Assembly: GCA_958510825.1 (NCBI GenBank)
Contig: OY294044.1
Location: forward strand, 98,056,393-98,120,392
DNA length: 64,000 nucleotides
From: Brachypterus glaber
Taxonomy: Eukaryota; Arthropoda; Insecta; Coleoptera; Kateretidae
Reading direction: 5' to 3'
This document shows, piece after piece, positions 1 to 11,365 of this stretch (its first letter is position 1; the number at the start of each line of letters is the position of its first letter). Made by a program: the position numbers and the translations under genes. The notes below the pieces were generated by a model. It saw only the letters and a program-made list of their open reading frames with translations. It had not been told where the DNA came from and searched no databases.

Positions 1-984
1 AGGGTAATTCTGACATGTCCTGATATAATTCTTCTAAACAATTTTAAATCAAATCGAAATTTTACGCGAAATATTTAATACTGTAAAAACATAATGCCAG
101 GGTTGGATTGGATATAAACTAGTTTAGAAGAATTATAACAGGGAATGTCACAATTAACCTGGGTGTCACATTTAGCCTAACCCACTGTACACCAAAAATT
201 GTACCATTTAAATTCAACTTGTCATTAAAGTCATTTGAGGACTTAACTAAGTCACAGATATATAAAACTAAGTATAATTATTAAAAAGATGACTATTATA
301 GTCATCTTGTTTGAAACATAATTTTTTCAAGTGTCAAATTTGTCAACATGCTTCACTTAACCGCGTTCACACTTCAGCAGCAGTGCTGCGGCAACAGTTT
401 TTTCCGAAGTAAGCGTAAAATACTTCTTTGCTTTGGAGCTGCGAGGAGTATAATAATAGACCAAGTTATTCCGTAATCGTGTGTTTTTAGTTGAATGTTT
501 TTAATCAATCGGCTTATAGCCTTACACATAATCATAAAAAGTAAAAAAGCAGACCGTTTTAAAACATTAAATCCGTACAATAAATAATAAAAACTTTTAT
601 GCGACTTTATGAAAAATTATTATCTTTGGATTAAAAAGGTATTTATTTTATTTATTTTATCAAAGCTTTGTCCGATCTACTAATGACTTTCCCCTATTAT
701 AACACAGAGAAAAAGCAAAATAATCTTTTCTTTAAAATGTACATAATTTATATGAAATAATACAAAATTTTTCGTTGCTTATTTAAGTAACATAACCGTT
801 CTTTCGCGTTGATCATAAAAACGTTTTAGCGAAAATATGTCAGCATTACAATGTTTTATTTTTCCTTACTGATTAAAACAACAACAAATTATTGAAAAAG
901 ATACGAAAACTTTTTATGGAGTTTTGCCAAAATCAAAATTATTATTCAAAAATCTAAGTTACCAACAGACTAAAAAGAGTCAAT
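1..984. other. AT-rich non-coding sequence
   Basis: I see no gene or complete transposon here. Open frames are short and have no protein-like composition. The one structured site is the hairpin at 286-308, listed separately. Confidence 0.6.
286..308. repeat. 23-base hairpin with a second copy at 14255
   Basis: A perfect inverted repeat, AAGATGACTAT with its complement around a single centre base. The following bases (gtttgaaacata) resemble those after the hairpin at 14255-14276 (gctcaaaacata). The shared flank suggests a dispersed repeat rather than a chance palindrome. Confidence 0.55.
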
Positions 985-2142
985 TTTACATTCTGAGCAA
1001 AAAAATAGTAACTAAAAAAATGCACCAATAAAAATTTCAATACTGCAGAGAGATTCTACATTAAAAACCATAAAAAAAACTTCCCATACACAAATATTCA
1101 AAATCGCTTTTAAGGGAGCTACGTCCCTTACAGTTTTTAATGTAGAATGGCAGACTAACATCTCTACTCTAAATTTCTCTACTCCCTAACATCCCTACTC
1201 CATAACATCCCTACTCCACAACAACTCTACTCCATAAAATCTCTACTCCATAACATCTCTACTCCGTAAAAACTCTACTCCACACTATAGACACTCGATT
1301 AGCCACTTGTCTTAACTCAAAAGAATATTTGTCATGCTATGTCACTGTCAAAAATGAATTCAGTTTATTAATTACTTACATATTAGTGCATGTTAAGAGT
1401 ACGCGGTCATTGTTGCTTTTAGAATAATTCATTTATGATTGTTCTAGATTTACATTTAAAGATAAACGTTTTCTAGGAAAAAAATAAAATAATCTAGAAG
1501 AAGATTCTTTGTTCTTTGAACTGCTCATTTATTATTAAGTGGCTAATAAAGTGCATATAGTGTGGAGTAGAGTTGTTTCGGAGTAGAGATGTTATGGAGT
1601 AGAGATGTTACGGAGTAGAGTTGTTGTGGAGTAGGGATGTTATGGAGTAGGGATGTTAGGGAGAAGAGAAATTTAGAGTAGAGATGTTAGTCTGCCTGTA
1701 GAATCACCCTGCTGTATTGAAATTTTTATTGGTGCATGTTTTAGTTCCTATTTTTGATGCTCAGAACGTGAGTACGGAGTTACATAAAAAGTACCTTTTT
1801 TTTGCATGTTTAATAAAAGGTTAACATTTTATTGAGAAACTGTCAAAAAATTTACGGATAAAAAGGCTTGGGGCAAAAAAGTGAGCTCACTATCTCATTT
1901 TGCACATGCCTGGCTAAAATTACTAAATAAAAATTACATGAAATGATAGCCTTTCAATACTAGGGCATGAAAAAAAACTATTACTGTAGTTTATAGGGCT
2001 CCAGAAATATTAGATAAAAACTACTTTTTAGAGGTATCCTAGGAGGGTCGTAGCTTCCTTAGGAACCAACCTTCATAGCAACTTTTTTTCATATTTTTTA
2101 ATTACCTCTTAAATTTCTCGAACTTATTTCTGAATAACCCTG
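985..2142. mobile_element. Family-F foldback, truncated on the left
   Basis: The right end finishes in ACCCTGTATA, the usual family-F terminus. Internal blocks match the copy at 18613: a TTCTGAGC block, a TTTCAATACTGCAG block, a 'gggcaaaaaa' block and the 'gagggtcgtagcttcctt' block. The outer left arm is missing. A hAT-like MITE (1149-1696) sits in it with an 8-base target duplication, so the F copy is the older insertion. It has no coding capacity and is non-autonomous. Confidence 0.7.
1149..1696. mobile_element. hAT-like MITE, copy 1, 8-bp target duplication
   Basis: Begins GGCAGACTAACATCTC and ends with its reverse complement. The flanking octamer TGTAGAAT occurs at 1141-1148 and again at 1697-1704, an exact 8-bp target-site duplication, the length typical of hAT transposases. 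Each terminal arm (about 130 bp) is made of imperfect ~16 bp units of the type CTCTACTCCATAACAT. The core (about 1285-1560) encodes nothing. Copy 2 is at 40429-40963 with a different 8-bp duplication and its core reversed. Assignment to hAT rests on duplication length, since no transposase is present. Confidence 0.88.
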
Positions 2143-2480
2143 TATAGTTTTTACCTTAAATATATTCAGTAATTTCTGTATATTTTATATGTATATTATT
2201 ATTATTAATAGTATGCCAATTTCATAAGAAGCGAGGAGTCAATGATTTGCGAAAATGATAAAATAAGTTTAAAAATAATAAAAACTTAATAATTTAACAG
2301 CTAAATTTTGATATACTTAGTGCTAGTGTTTTACTTAAGTACTTACATACTAGTACTTGAATTAGTAGTTATTATTATTTATTTATAATAATAACTAATA
2401 ACCTCTAAATTTGTTAGTAAAGAAAGACCTTTACAAAAATATATCCAATTTTTAAAGAAATATTTCTATACTATACTATA
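2143..2480. other. AT-rich spacer
   Basis: No gene is visible. It holds simple tta/ata-rich sequence between two family-F elements. Confidence 0.5.
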
Positions 2481-3619
2481 CAGGGTGTCCGAAAATAACG
2501 TTTGGAAACTTCGGAAGCCAATTCCTCGGACGAAAATAAGAAAAAAAGTTTCTATGGACATGGGTCCGAAAATGCTTACTAACGGAGCTACAGCCCTCCA
2601 ATATTGGGGCCCTAAAGAATGTTTTTATTTATTATCTCAGAAACCCTTTAAGATATAGCAACGAGGTTTTGCACGTAATCTTTGTATGTTATTTTCATGT
2701 ACTTTTTTTTAACAAGGGGTGTGTGAAAAGGGGGGGGGGCTTATCAGTTTTTTGTCCCAAACTTTTTTCTGTGTAACTTTTTTGTAATTTTATTTTTGAA
2801 ATATGATTCCTCAGGTCAAAATACATAAAAAAGGTACCCTTGCAGCAATACTGTAAGATTAACCGTTTTCGAGAAAATTTAATTTGAAGGTAAATTTCAA
2901 GGTTCGAGGACGAAAAATTAAATACTAAAATGATGAAAACCGTAATTTCAATGATGCAGGGGAATACATCAAAAACTAAGAAAAAACCTCACATACAGGT
3001 AATTTCAAAAATCAATCCAAATGAAGCTATGGTATCCTAAAAATGCACAATTTTAAAGGGCGATAGTAACTTTAAAAGCAATTTTTCTACCTACATGTAT
3101 AGAAATTTTTTTCTTAGTTTTTATATAAAATAGCCCTGCATCGTTGTAATTTTGGTATTCAGCAATTTAGTATTTAATTTTTCGTGAAATATCACCTTAA
3201 CATGATTTTTTCTCGAAAACGGTTAATCCTACAGTATTACAACATAGACCTTTTTATGTATTTTGACCCGAGGAATCATGTTTCAATAATAAAGTTACAA
3301 AAGTTACACCGAAAAAAGTTTGGGACAAAAAACTGATAAGGCCCCCCGTTTCGCACACCCCTGGTTAAAATAAGTACGTGAAAATAACATAAGAAGATGG
3401 GTCTTATTAAGATGAAAGAATTTACGTGCAAAACCTCGATGCTATATCTCAAAGGGTTCCTGAGACAATAAATACCAACCTTCTTTAGGGCCCTAAAATT
3501 GGAGGGCTGTAGCTCCGTCAATAAGCATTTTCGGACCCATGTCCACAGAAATTTTTTTCTTATTTACGTCCGTGGAATTGGCTTCCGAAGTTTCCAAACG
3601 TTGTTTCCGGACACCATTG
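2481..3619. mobile_element. Family-F foldback, full length
   Basis: A 1.14 kb near-palindrome. The left arm starts CAGGGTGTCCGAAAATAACG, and the right arm ends with the complement in diverged form (CGGACACCATTG). Flanking bases are TA-rich on both sides (ctatactata / tatagtatc). Mirrored internal blocks include the 'ttttttgtcccaaact' stretch near 2745 and its complement near 3320. The open frames in the arms (for example 3276-3521) are mirror artefacts of the palindrome. It could fold into a very long RNA hairpin if transcribed. Confidence 0.85.
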
Positions 3620-4384
3620 TATAGTATCTAAAAAACATAACCACACAGTTATCATATAAACATACAAAAGTTTGTATGTAAAAGTAACAGTTATGTTACT
3701 TTTACATTATTTTAATTATCTTGCAACAAATTAAATTTATTTACACACATTTATATTTTTTACAGAAAAATGTAGGTTTTAAAAAATTGTACTACAAATT
3801 AATAAATTAAATAAATACAGTAAAATTATCTAGTAAACTATACAAATTAATTTTACATTATTTTTTTAACGTGTATTTACTTAAATTATACTAAAATTAA
3901 ATTAAATTTATGTCGAGAGTTTGATAAAAAGTTTCGATGGAAAATTGCCAAAGCCAAAATTACACCTTAAGAGAACTTTCTCTAGGTGAATTTATTTTAT
4001 GTCTCTTTTTTCCTATATTTTATGGTTCTATATATCAGGTGGCACGCTTCAAATCTAAAACTGTGGAAAATACCAATGCCAATCCTTTCGATTTAAAATT
4101 GGAAATGATTAAACGATAAACGATTTTCATTAGACAGTTAAAATTCGAAATATTTAAAAATAACACAGCCACACAAAAAAAATGTCATATACCTTTTTCG
4201 AAACCATTGTATTCCATGTATTTTGAGGTGCTGAATTCAAATTTGAGGTCAAAATAGCATATCATATGATTAGTTTTTGAGATAACCTCAAAAAACTTAA
4301 TTTTTTAGTATGAAAATAAAGTTTTTTTCGGTACCTTATAGTATAGTATAGTATATAATCAAAAGCCTGCAGTGCCACTGGACA
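3620..4384. other. AT-rich sequence with one unassigned short ORF
   Basis: A 60-codon ATG-to-stop frame lies on the plus strand at 3937-4119 (starts MENCQSQNYTL, ends LEMIKR). It is slightly less biased than its surroundings, but I recognise no domain. It could be an exon remnant or chance. Nothing else is visible. Confidence 0.35.
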
Positions 4385-4745
4385 GTGTGACCTTAGACTA
4401 GTAATTTTATGTAGCTTTCAAAGTATTAAATATCTTTATTTCCATGAAAAGGTTTTAAGAGACTTTTAGCTGTAGTGTTAAATAAATACATTTAATAAAT
4501 ATTGTACAGTATTTTTATTATGTTATATATTTAGATAAACAAAAAAACGTCACTATTTTTCAGAAAAAATAGAGGCATTTAGCACCTTAACATTGTTGTC
4601 ACGTTTACGATAACACAACAATTGTTAACGATTTTTTAATAAAAATTTGATTGCTTTTCTAACTTGGTTAATTGTTTTTCATAATTTCTTTTCATTATTT
4701 TTAAACAAAAAGATATAGCTCAAAACTCACATTTTAAACGATAAC
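4385..4745 (+). repeat. Dispersed repeat, copy 1 (partner at 45513)
   Basis: About 360 bp collinear with 45513-45930. Shared blocks include 'aagagactttta', 'cagtatttttattat', 'cataatttcttttcatta' and 'gttaacga'. The copies are clearly diverged, with many indels. Neither is coding, and no terminal repeats or target duplications were found, so the class is unknown. Confidence 0.6.
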
Positions 4746-5615
4746 CTTCTTTGTTAATCTATTTCCCACGGGAAACAGTATTTGTGACGACAAAGAAAAA
4801 CACTACCTATTTTATTTTATGTTCTTCATTGAGTTCAATGCTTAAAGTTTTTTATGCAAAATCGTAAAAAAGAAAAAGTCTCTTTATAATTTTACCAAGT
4901 GCTTATTTATATCACTATATTTTTTCTTATGGATGTGTCCTCGGAAACTTGCACCTGCAGGGCTCTGCCGAAAAAAAATGTTAATTGATAATATTTTAAT
5001 ACACTGAGAGATCTTTACTGTAGTAAATCCTAAACGTTTTTGCTTATACTCGGCGCATTATCTATCTGGATCAAGGCAGCTATGATTAGTGGTTTAAAAA
5101 TGACTTTTAGTAATATTTTTGTAGCCCATTGTGCTTTTGATAATTTTTAACATTTAGGTTAAATTGACTGTCATTTTACGTCTTACAAATAATAACAAAA
5201 TCTGTTTAAAAAGTAAAACTTTGTTCAAAATTATAATAAAAGTAAGTTTTTATTCATAAAGTGCTATTATAAACATAAATTTAACATTACCTGAATAAAA
5301 TTAAGTATTATTTTAACCAAAAAATTCTCTGTTATAGTGTTTACTTCAAAAATTTATAGAGCACTGCATTATATTACTTCATTTAAACAAAATGTTTATA
5401 GATTAATGCTTTCGTTTTCTTTTTATGCACTTTTCTTGTTATTTCTTCTTGCTAAAGCAAATTATTTGGATTTTTTTATAAATGTCAAAATAATGACTTG
5501 ATTGACAATAAATTTTAAACAAGATGAAAACCTTACATAAGGAACTAAATATATTCTGCCAACCAAATAACAAGAAACAAATGACCATCAACTCCGATAG
5601 ATAATGCGCGGAGTT
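4746..5615. other. AT-rich non-coding sequence
   Basis: No gene, repeat boundary or structured element was recognised. Confidence 0.5.
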
Positions 5616-5739
5616 TATATGGCCCCACGAAAGTTTAGTTAACATTCACTGGTTCTTACAGTTACCAGAACCATAACACCGTTAAGTGTTACTGTAAAAG
5701 CAAATGAATGTTAACTAAACTTTCGTGCAGTTCCATATA
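5616..5739. mobile_element. Small palindromic MITE
   Basis: Arms of about 35 bases (containing CGAAAGTTTAGTTAACATTC and its complement) surround a ~60-base core. Total length is 124 bp. The outermost bases tatatgg / ccatata are mirrored. No protein is encoded and the superfamily is unknown. Confidence 0.7.
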
Positions 5740-5859
5740 AGCACAAACGTTTAATATCTACTACGGTAACCAGCTCTCAGTGACATTTAATTTTTTATGT
5801 TTTTTTTTCCCCGAACATAGATTCAGAACTAACACCACTAATTTGAATGGCTGATTCTA

Positions 5860-6385
5860 CATAAAAAAATATGTATAAAAATCCTATAAACATATGTCCA
5901 AAATCAGGTTGTAAGGGAGCTTTCACTTTTTTGTCCCAAAGTTCTTTCTGTAGAACTTATTTTGTAAATTTAATTATAAAATGCGATTTTTCAGGTAAAA
6001 ATACATAAAAGGGTACCCCTGTTGTAATACCATAGCATTAACCGATTTCGAACAAAAATTATTTAAAGCTGAACACGTTTCGAGAACTAAAAAGGGTGCA
6101 GAGTCATGTAAATTAAAAACGGTTATCCTAACGGATTACAGAAAAAGTTTTTATGTGTTTTTACCTGAGAAATCACATTTTTATAACGAAACTACAAAAA
6201 ACATACACAGTAAAAAGTTTGAGGCAAAAAAAGTAAAAGCTCCCCCGTTTTGCACGCCCCTTTTTAAAATAACTACATAAAAATAACATACGATATTAAC
6301 GTTAAATCACATGCAAAACTCAGATTCTATATCTTAAAGGGTTTCTGACTCAGAAATCCTTTAAGTTTAGAGAAATTTTGAGTTA
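5860..6385. mobile_element. Family-F foldback, degenerate internal part
   Basis: Both arms of the F core are present but eroded: 'ttgtcccaaagtt' near 5932 and its mirror 'gtttgaggcaaaa' near 6218, 'aaatacataaaa', and 'gcacgcccct'. The outer CAGGGTGT ends are not recognisable. An old, shortened copy. Confidence 0.6.
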
Positions 6386-6491
6386 TTAAACTAAAACCGA
6401 TAATATTTTAAGGTAAGCATTTGTTCGGTATATGTTGGAATATAATTGTAAAGGCCCATCCAGAAGCTTACATAAGAACATAAAACATAAG

Positions 6492-6557
6492 AATGCGATG
6501 CCGTGATTGGCTTACAAGATACACGGCGGCACATCAAGCCAATCACGGCATCGCATT
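6492..6557. repeat. Stem-loop 1, 22-bp stem
   Basis: AATGCGATGCCGTGATTGGCTT pairs with the downstream complement across a ~22-base loop, giving an almost perfect stem. It is more GC-rich than its surroundings. It could be a tiny MITE or a transcribed hairpin; sequence alone cannot tell. Confidence 0.7.
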
Positions 6558-6569
6558 GTTACAAGTTGC

Positions 6570-6647
6570 AATCTTGTTTTACAGAAAATCAGGTTCAAAG
6601 TAAACTAACTAATAAACGCTAAACCTGATTTTCTGGAAAACAAGATT
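6570..6647. repeat. Stem-loop 2, ~26-bp stem
   Basis: AATCTTGTTTTACAGAAAAT plus 'caggtt' pairs with 'aacctgattttctgg..aaacaagatt', with only a few mismatches and a ~25-base AT-rich loop. It starts 13 bases after stem-loop 1. Length and shape are compatible with a pre-miRNA, but a MITE remnant is equally possible. Confidence 0.65.
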
Positions 6648-6660
6648 TAGTTACCTCCTA

Positions 6661-6682
6661 GTAGGATCCGTCGGGATCCTAC
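6661..6682. repeat. Stem-loop 3, short
   Basis: GTAGGATCC, a short loop, then GGGATCCTAC. It is the third consecutive hairpin within 190 bases. Confidence 0.6.
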
Positions 6683-6848
6683 AATTTGTATCGCAATATT
6701 TTTTTGCAAATTTGGCGAAGGCGCATACATGTAATAAATTTTTTATTTTTTCATGCAATTAAATTTTATTTTTATTTATAATTTTAAAATGTAACAAAAT
6801 AAAAGGTTTTGTTCAAGATACTCTAATCAAAATTGTAGAATGCATGTT

Positions 6849-6985
6849 GGGGAACGTTCAAGTATTACGTAACGCAAATTTTGATCATTTTGGACCCCCC
6901 CCCTGTAACGATATTTTCCTTTACCATTAACATGGGCGTAACACACCAAAATGACGCGAGCGTTACGTAATACTTGAACGTCCCC
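6849..6985. mobile_element. Palindromic MITE with GGGGAACGTTCAAG ends
   Basis: The termini are perfect inverted repeats through GGGGAACGTTCAAGTATTAC and a few bases beyond. A C-run follows the left arm. The left-arm sequence recurs in reverse at 19324-19361 inside a family-F copy, which shows that this is a dispersed element. Confidence 0.8.
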
Positions 6986-7274
6986 TTGGACTATAAAGTC
7001 AATTAAAAAAAATTATTAAACACTTCTGTTTAAAAATCTAAACCGCTATATCTCGAAAAGTAGGCACTAGCAAAAAAATGATTTCTTATGTTTTTGTTTA
7101 GAATCACAAACCCTGCACGGTGGGCTTTAAGCTTACGGAGATGAAAAAATCGAACACCCCATAACTGACAACGGGATATTGTTTCTAATGCTTTCAGAAT
7201 TACATGTTCGTTGAGAACAAAATCGTAGGTGTGGCCGTTGTTTATTCCATCAAAAATTAGTATATTAGTATATA

Positions 7275-7993
7275 CAGTGCGGTCCAAAAGTCACCCCCCC
7301 CCCCCTTTTAACTTTTGAACGAGTTGAGATATCGACTTCAAATTTAGAACTCTTAAATAAGACAACTTATACTATCTTTTACCATATATTTGATATTTTC
7401 AGCATTTAAAATGTGGGCAGGGGGGCATGGGGGGACATTTTTTAAATGGAAAGGGGAGTCGTGTGATACATCACATCACATAAAATTCTCTATTTAAACT
7501 AACATTTTTAAATTTTTTAAAAATGTTTTTTAAAATTTTGATTTTTCAATTTTTTGTGCTAAAACATTCGATTTTTTAAGTTTTTTTTTTATAAATTTTT
7601 ATTTATGTCACTAAAATTAGTTTAAAAGTATAATTAACATTTTTTTATGATGAAATTAGGCATTTTTAAAAAATTATTTGTTTTTTTTTTAGAGGAATTT
7701 TGACATTAATACCCATTTTCAACCCCATTTTAAACCCAATTTTTTTTTTATTTAAATATACGGAGTTAAATGAAGAATTTTATAAGCTTTAAAATGATGT
7801 ATTACACGAACCCCCTTTCTATTTAAAAAAATGTGCCCCCATGCCCCCCTGCCCACATTTTAAGAGCTGAAAGTATTAAATATATGCTAAAAGATATTTT
7901 AAGTTGTCTTATTTTAAAGTTCCAAATTTGAAGTCGATATCTCAACTGGTTCAAAAGTTAAGAGGGGGAGGGGGTGACTTTTGGACCGCTCTG
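7275..7993. mobile_element. Tc1-like MITE, copy A, TA duplication
   Basis: Ends are CAGTGCGGTCCAAAAGT and ACTTTTGGACCGCTCTG, with TA on both sides (7273-7274, 7994-7995). This is the target and terminus type of Tc1/mariner elements. Both subterminal regions carry a C- or G-run next to the terminal repeat and a second mirrored block around 'gtgggcaggggggcatg'. The uninterrupted sequence can be read in the opposite arm of the host foldback (near 8925), so the insertion is directly demonstrated. There is no transposase. Other copies are at 23630 and 16015. Confidence 0.9.
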
Positions 7994-8368
7994 TATGTGA
8001 CCCAAAAAAATTTCAAATTAAAAAGTTTGGAGGTCTCACCCCTTAAATTTGTTTATTGGGGTAAGAGTTTCATCCCTAATTTTTTTTTAATTTTTGAAAA
8101 AATCTAGAGGTCGCTCACAGCCATTTTTCAAAAAATATGTTTGCTTAGCTTTTTTTATTTTTTTTAAGGCCCAAGGATTTTTTATTTAAATCTTTTTAAC
8201 ACGAAACGGTATAAATGGATAGTAAATTGCTAACCTCAAAAAAAATCTGAATTTTTCTTTCAAAATGGCGGAGCTGTGCCCTTTAAAGTTTGAAAATTCA
8301 CTACATTGCTTGATTTTAGGTTTAATTACAGAGATAAATTCGGTTTTTAGTGACAGGGTAGGACTCAA

Positions 8369-8414
8369 AATAAGGGAACTTCTATATAACGCGTTATATA
8401 GAAGTTCCCTTATT
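8369..8414. repeat. 46-bp perfect palindrome
   Basis: AATAAGGGAACTTCTATATA continues into AACG|CGTT and its exact complement, with no spacer. It lies near the centre of the 7115-9080 foldback. Such spacerless palindromes are usually unstable, so it may be recent or may mark an inversion junction. Confidence 0.9.
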
Positions 8415-9080
8415 TATTCCCTGTCACCAAAAACCGAATTTATGTCTTAAAAATGTTTAAAAAATGTATATATTGTTTTTTTCTGGATACCCTGTATATC
8501 CTATAAAAAAAAATATAGTTCTTTTTATGTGAATGTCTTCACATAAAAATTGGGCTACAAGCACAATGTTTGAAGACAATGAAAAACATTTTTTTGTGCC
8601 TGTAATTAGACCTAAAATCAAGCAATGTAGTGAATTTTCAAACTTTAAAGAACACAGCACAGCCATTTTGAAAGAAAAATTCAGATTTTTTTTGAGGTTA
8701 GCAATTTACTATCCATTTATAGCGTTTCGTGTTAAAAAGATTTAAATAAAAAATCCTTGGGCCTTAAAAAAAAAATAAAAAAAGCTAAGCAAACATATTT
8801 TTTGAAAAATGGCTGTGAGCGACCTCTAGATTTTTTCAAAAATTAAAAAAAAAATAGGGATGAAACTCTTACCCCAATAAACAAATTTAAGGGGTGAGAC
8901 CTCCAAATTTTTTTGGGTCACAAATACTAATATACTAATTTTTGATGGAATAAGAAACGGCTACACCTACGATTTTGTTCTCAACGAACATGTAATTCTG
9001 AAAGCATTAAAAACAATATCCCGTTGTCAGTTATGGGGTGTTCGATTTTTTCATCTCCGTAAGCTTAAAGCCCACCGTGC

Positions 9081-9370
9081 CGGATTATTGGTAAAAAATT
9101 CACCTGGGACCTAAAATAAGCGAGTTGCGGAGATATGTCTTTTTCGGCAAGCTCGATTTTCGAACTTATCCAAGCTATGACGCCAATATACCGACATACC
9201 AAATTTTAGATTCCTAACTCAAAACGTACTCGAGTGATCATGGTAACAGACAGACAGACCGACAGACAGACAATTTTTTTAACATGTTCTCAAAAGTCTT
9301 CGGAAATATCGAGAAAAGTGAAAAAATTGAAAAAAAAATGTGTATTGCAATACTTTTATATATTGAAAAT
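9081..9370 (+). repeat. Family-T-like tail with a short TCYG array
   Basis: A 'gcgagttgcggagatatgtc' stretch and a 'catggtaa' stretch lead into a 32-base run of cagacagacagaccgacag type at 9246-9277. This unique leader ending in a short tetranucleotide array is the arrangement seen, greatly expanded, at 59935-60414. Confidence 0.5.
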
Positions 9371-9904
9371 ATAAAAATAAAAATGAGATTTTCTCCGTAG
9401 TGCAAACAAATAAACAAATAAACGAATTCGAAATCTAAATTAAAAACAGTATTTCTAAATTAAAAACAGTATTAGAATCAATAAGAAAAATAGAACCTCT
9501 GGGATTTTACTGTAATGTCTATACCTTCATTTAAAAGGTCACCATTCGGTTTCTTTGTCAATTTTATTTATCTACATTTTTCTGGGGAACAGTGTGCCTA
9601 AAAGATTAGAATAAGAACTACGCTTAAAAAATTGTGTGTCACAATCACACGCGCAATTATGGATTCACCCCTATTCCTTCCTACATGTGCGTTTTATAAG
9701 TTTTCTACTGATGAAATATTTTCGCAAGGGTAGACCAGTTTCAGTCGGAGACTAAAAAACAAGCCTAAAGAAAATAATATTTAGCTGGTAGGCTCTGATA
9801 ACTTTTGTTCTTTTTGTTGAAAAGATATATTTTTTTCTGTGAACTTATGCATATGTATGTAACATGTGTTGTATAGATTAATGTTGAATAGATCGAATAT
9901 CAAC
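9371..9904. other. Non-coding sequence
   Basis: No gene or transposon boundary was recognised. Confidence 0.5.
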
Positions 9905-10790
9905 CCTAGTTAGGGTGCTGTTTCTAAAAAAATAATAAAAAAATAAAAAATTAAAAAAGTTAAATAATAAATAATTATTTATTATTTTACTTTTTTTATA
10001 CTAATATAAAACCCCAAAAAATAAAAGAAATAAAAAAAAATTAAAAATAAACAAAAAGCAATTAAAATAAATTAAATAAAAAAAATTAAACTAAGATACC
10101 TAAACTAAATGAAAACTAAGAAAAATAAATTAAATAAAAATAAAATAAAATAAATAAAATAAGCTAAATGTTATGTTAAATTAAATTAAAAGAAATTAAA
10201 TGATATTAAAGGAAATTAACAGAAACTAAAGAAAATCAAAATAAATAAATATATACTTAAAGAAGATACTCAAAAAAGCTGTTTTATAAATTAAAAAATG
10301 AAAAGAAATTAAAAGAACTTAAAAAATAAATAATATAAAGCTAAATAAAAGAATTAAGGGCCACTTGCACCAACTCTTAAACTGGAATTATCTCAACTAA
10401 ACTGAGTTTAAGTTAAAAATACTGCATTCTGATTGGTTGACCGTCCATTTAATCCAAGTTTAAAGTTAAACCATCTTTGGTGCAAGTGGCCCTAAATTTA
10501 ATATAAAAAAAAACACTTTAAAAAATTTAAAAGAATTCTTATTGAACTAAAAAAACATAAAATAAATTAAAATAAATAAAAAATAAATTTAAAATACTAA
10601 ACGAAATTTAAATAAATTAAAAAATAAAATACATTATAAGGAATTAAAATAAATTAAAATAAATAAATATAAAAGAAATTAAATCACCGTAGATGAAATA
10701 AAAATATATCAACTGTATTAAAAGATATTTAATGAAATTAAAAGAAATTAGGTAAGAACAAGCTTAAATCGCTGTTCATGAACAGTTTTA
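9905..10790 (+). repeat. A-rich low-complexity tract
   Basis: Degenerate aaattaaat / aaataaa runs with strong A-over-T strand asymmetry and few G or C. The tract is interrupted by a MITE at 10358-10492. A short (aaat)n run follows at 10918-10945. It may be slippage-grown DNA from an old A-rich tail. Confidence 0.7.
10358..10492. mobile_element. TTAA-targeted MITE, copy 1
   Basis: Ends are GGGCCACTTGCACCAA and its complement (TTGGTGCAAGTGGCCC). The left flank is TTAA and the right flank is TAAA, an eroded duplication. Copy 2 at 44049-44166 keeps TTAA on both sides. TTAA targets and GGG-type ends suggest a piggyBac-like mobiliser. There is no coding capacity. Confidence 0.8.
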
Positions 10791-11365
10791 GCATATAATC
10801 ATTTTATATTCAAAGAGTAGCTCTATATAGTGAAGAGTATCTATTCAAAATTCATTGTAGTTACATCAGTCCATTATCGTGTAAAATACCTAAATATAGG
10901 TCCGAGAACGACTATAAACTAAATAAATAAATAAATAAATAGTATTTTATTAATGAACTGAAGGGCTGACAAAAGAATGTTCATATTCCATATATGATCG
11001 TACGAAACAATCTATTCAAAAAAATAAATATATTCTTTATATAATGAAACCGCATTGTATTTTTTGTCTATTATACTAATAAAAACACTATGAAAGAATA
11101 AAAATGATTGCCTTTTTTTGGAACTAAAACTCTAATTTATTGAATCCCAGCTTGAAAAGGCGTCTATAGCGCGGGCAGACATCGCGGTGCCTTGTATTCT
11201 TCTGACTAGCCACGCTGGTCTCACAAAAATTAATGACAACTTTAATAGTGTAAAACATGTGGGGATATAGCTGTTAATATAACATGGAATATGTTGCTCT
11301 TTATTATAATATTAAAATCTTCTATAATTAGTAATTATTAATTACACGTAGATCAAAAATTGTGA
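10791..11365. other. Non-coding sequence
   Basis: Only an (aaat)n run and AT-rich sequence are visible. Confidence 0.5.

Larger units (their letters stand above)
7115..9080. mobile_element. Giant near-perfect foldback, ~2 kb
   Basis: The left arm begins GCACGGTGGGCTTTAAGCTT and the right arm ends with its complement at 9071-9080. The arms stay alignable for hundreds of bases: the 'acctacgattttgttctcaa' block, the 'aggggtgagacctccaaa' block, and the block near 8188 mirrored near 8740. The left arm carries a Tc1-like MITE (7275-7993) that the right arm lacks. Removing it restores arm symmetry. Frames such as 7030-7287 and 8265-8450 mirror each other and are by-products of the symmetry, not genes. 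It encodes no recognisable protein. Transcription would give long double-stranded RNA. Confidence 0.85.

Noticed and set aside
3937..4119. 60-codon plus frame
   Set aside because: Not recognised as any family and no supporting context; recorded as an unassigned ORF, not a gene.
7030..7287. 85-codon minus frame that also reads open in the opposite arm
   Set aside because: Both versions are one duplicated stretch, so openness in the two arms is not independent evidence. No family was recognised.
8186..8745. Four overlapping frames of 60-70 codons with related sequences
   Set aside because: They mirror each other because they lie in the two arms of one palindrome. No domain or codon bias is seen.
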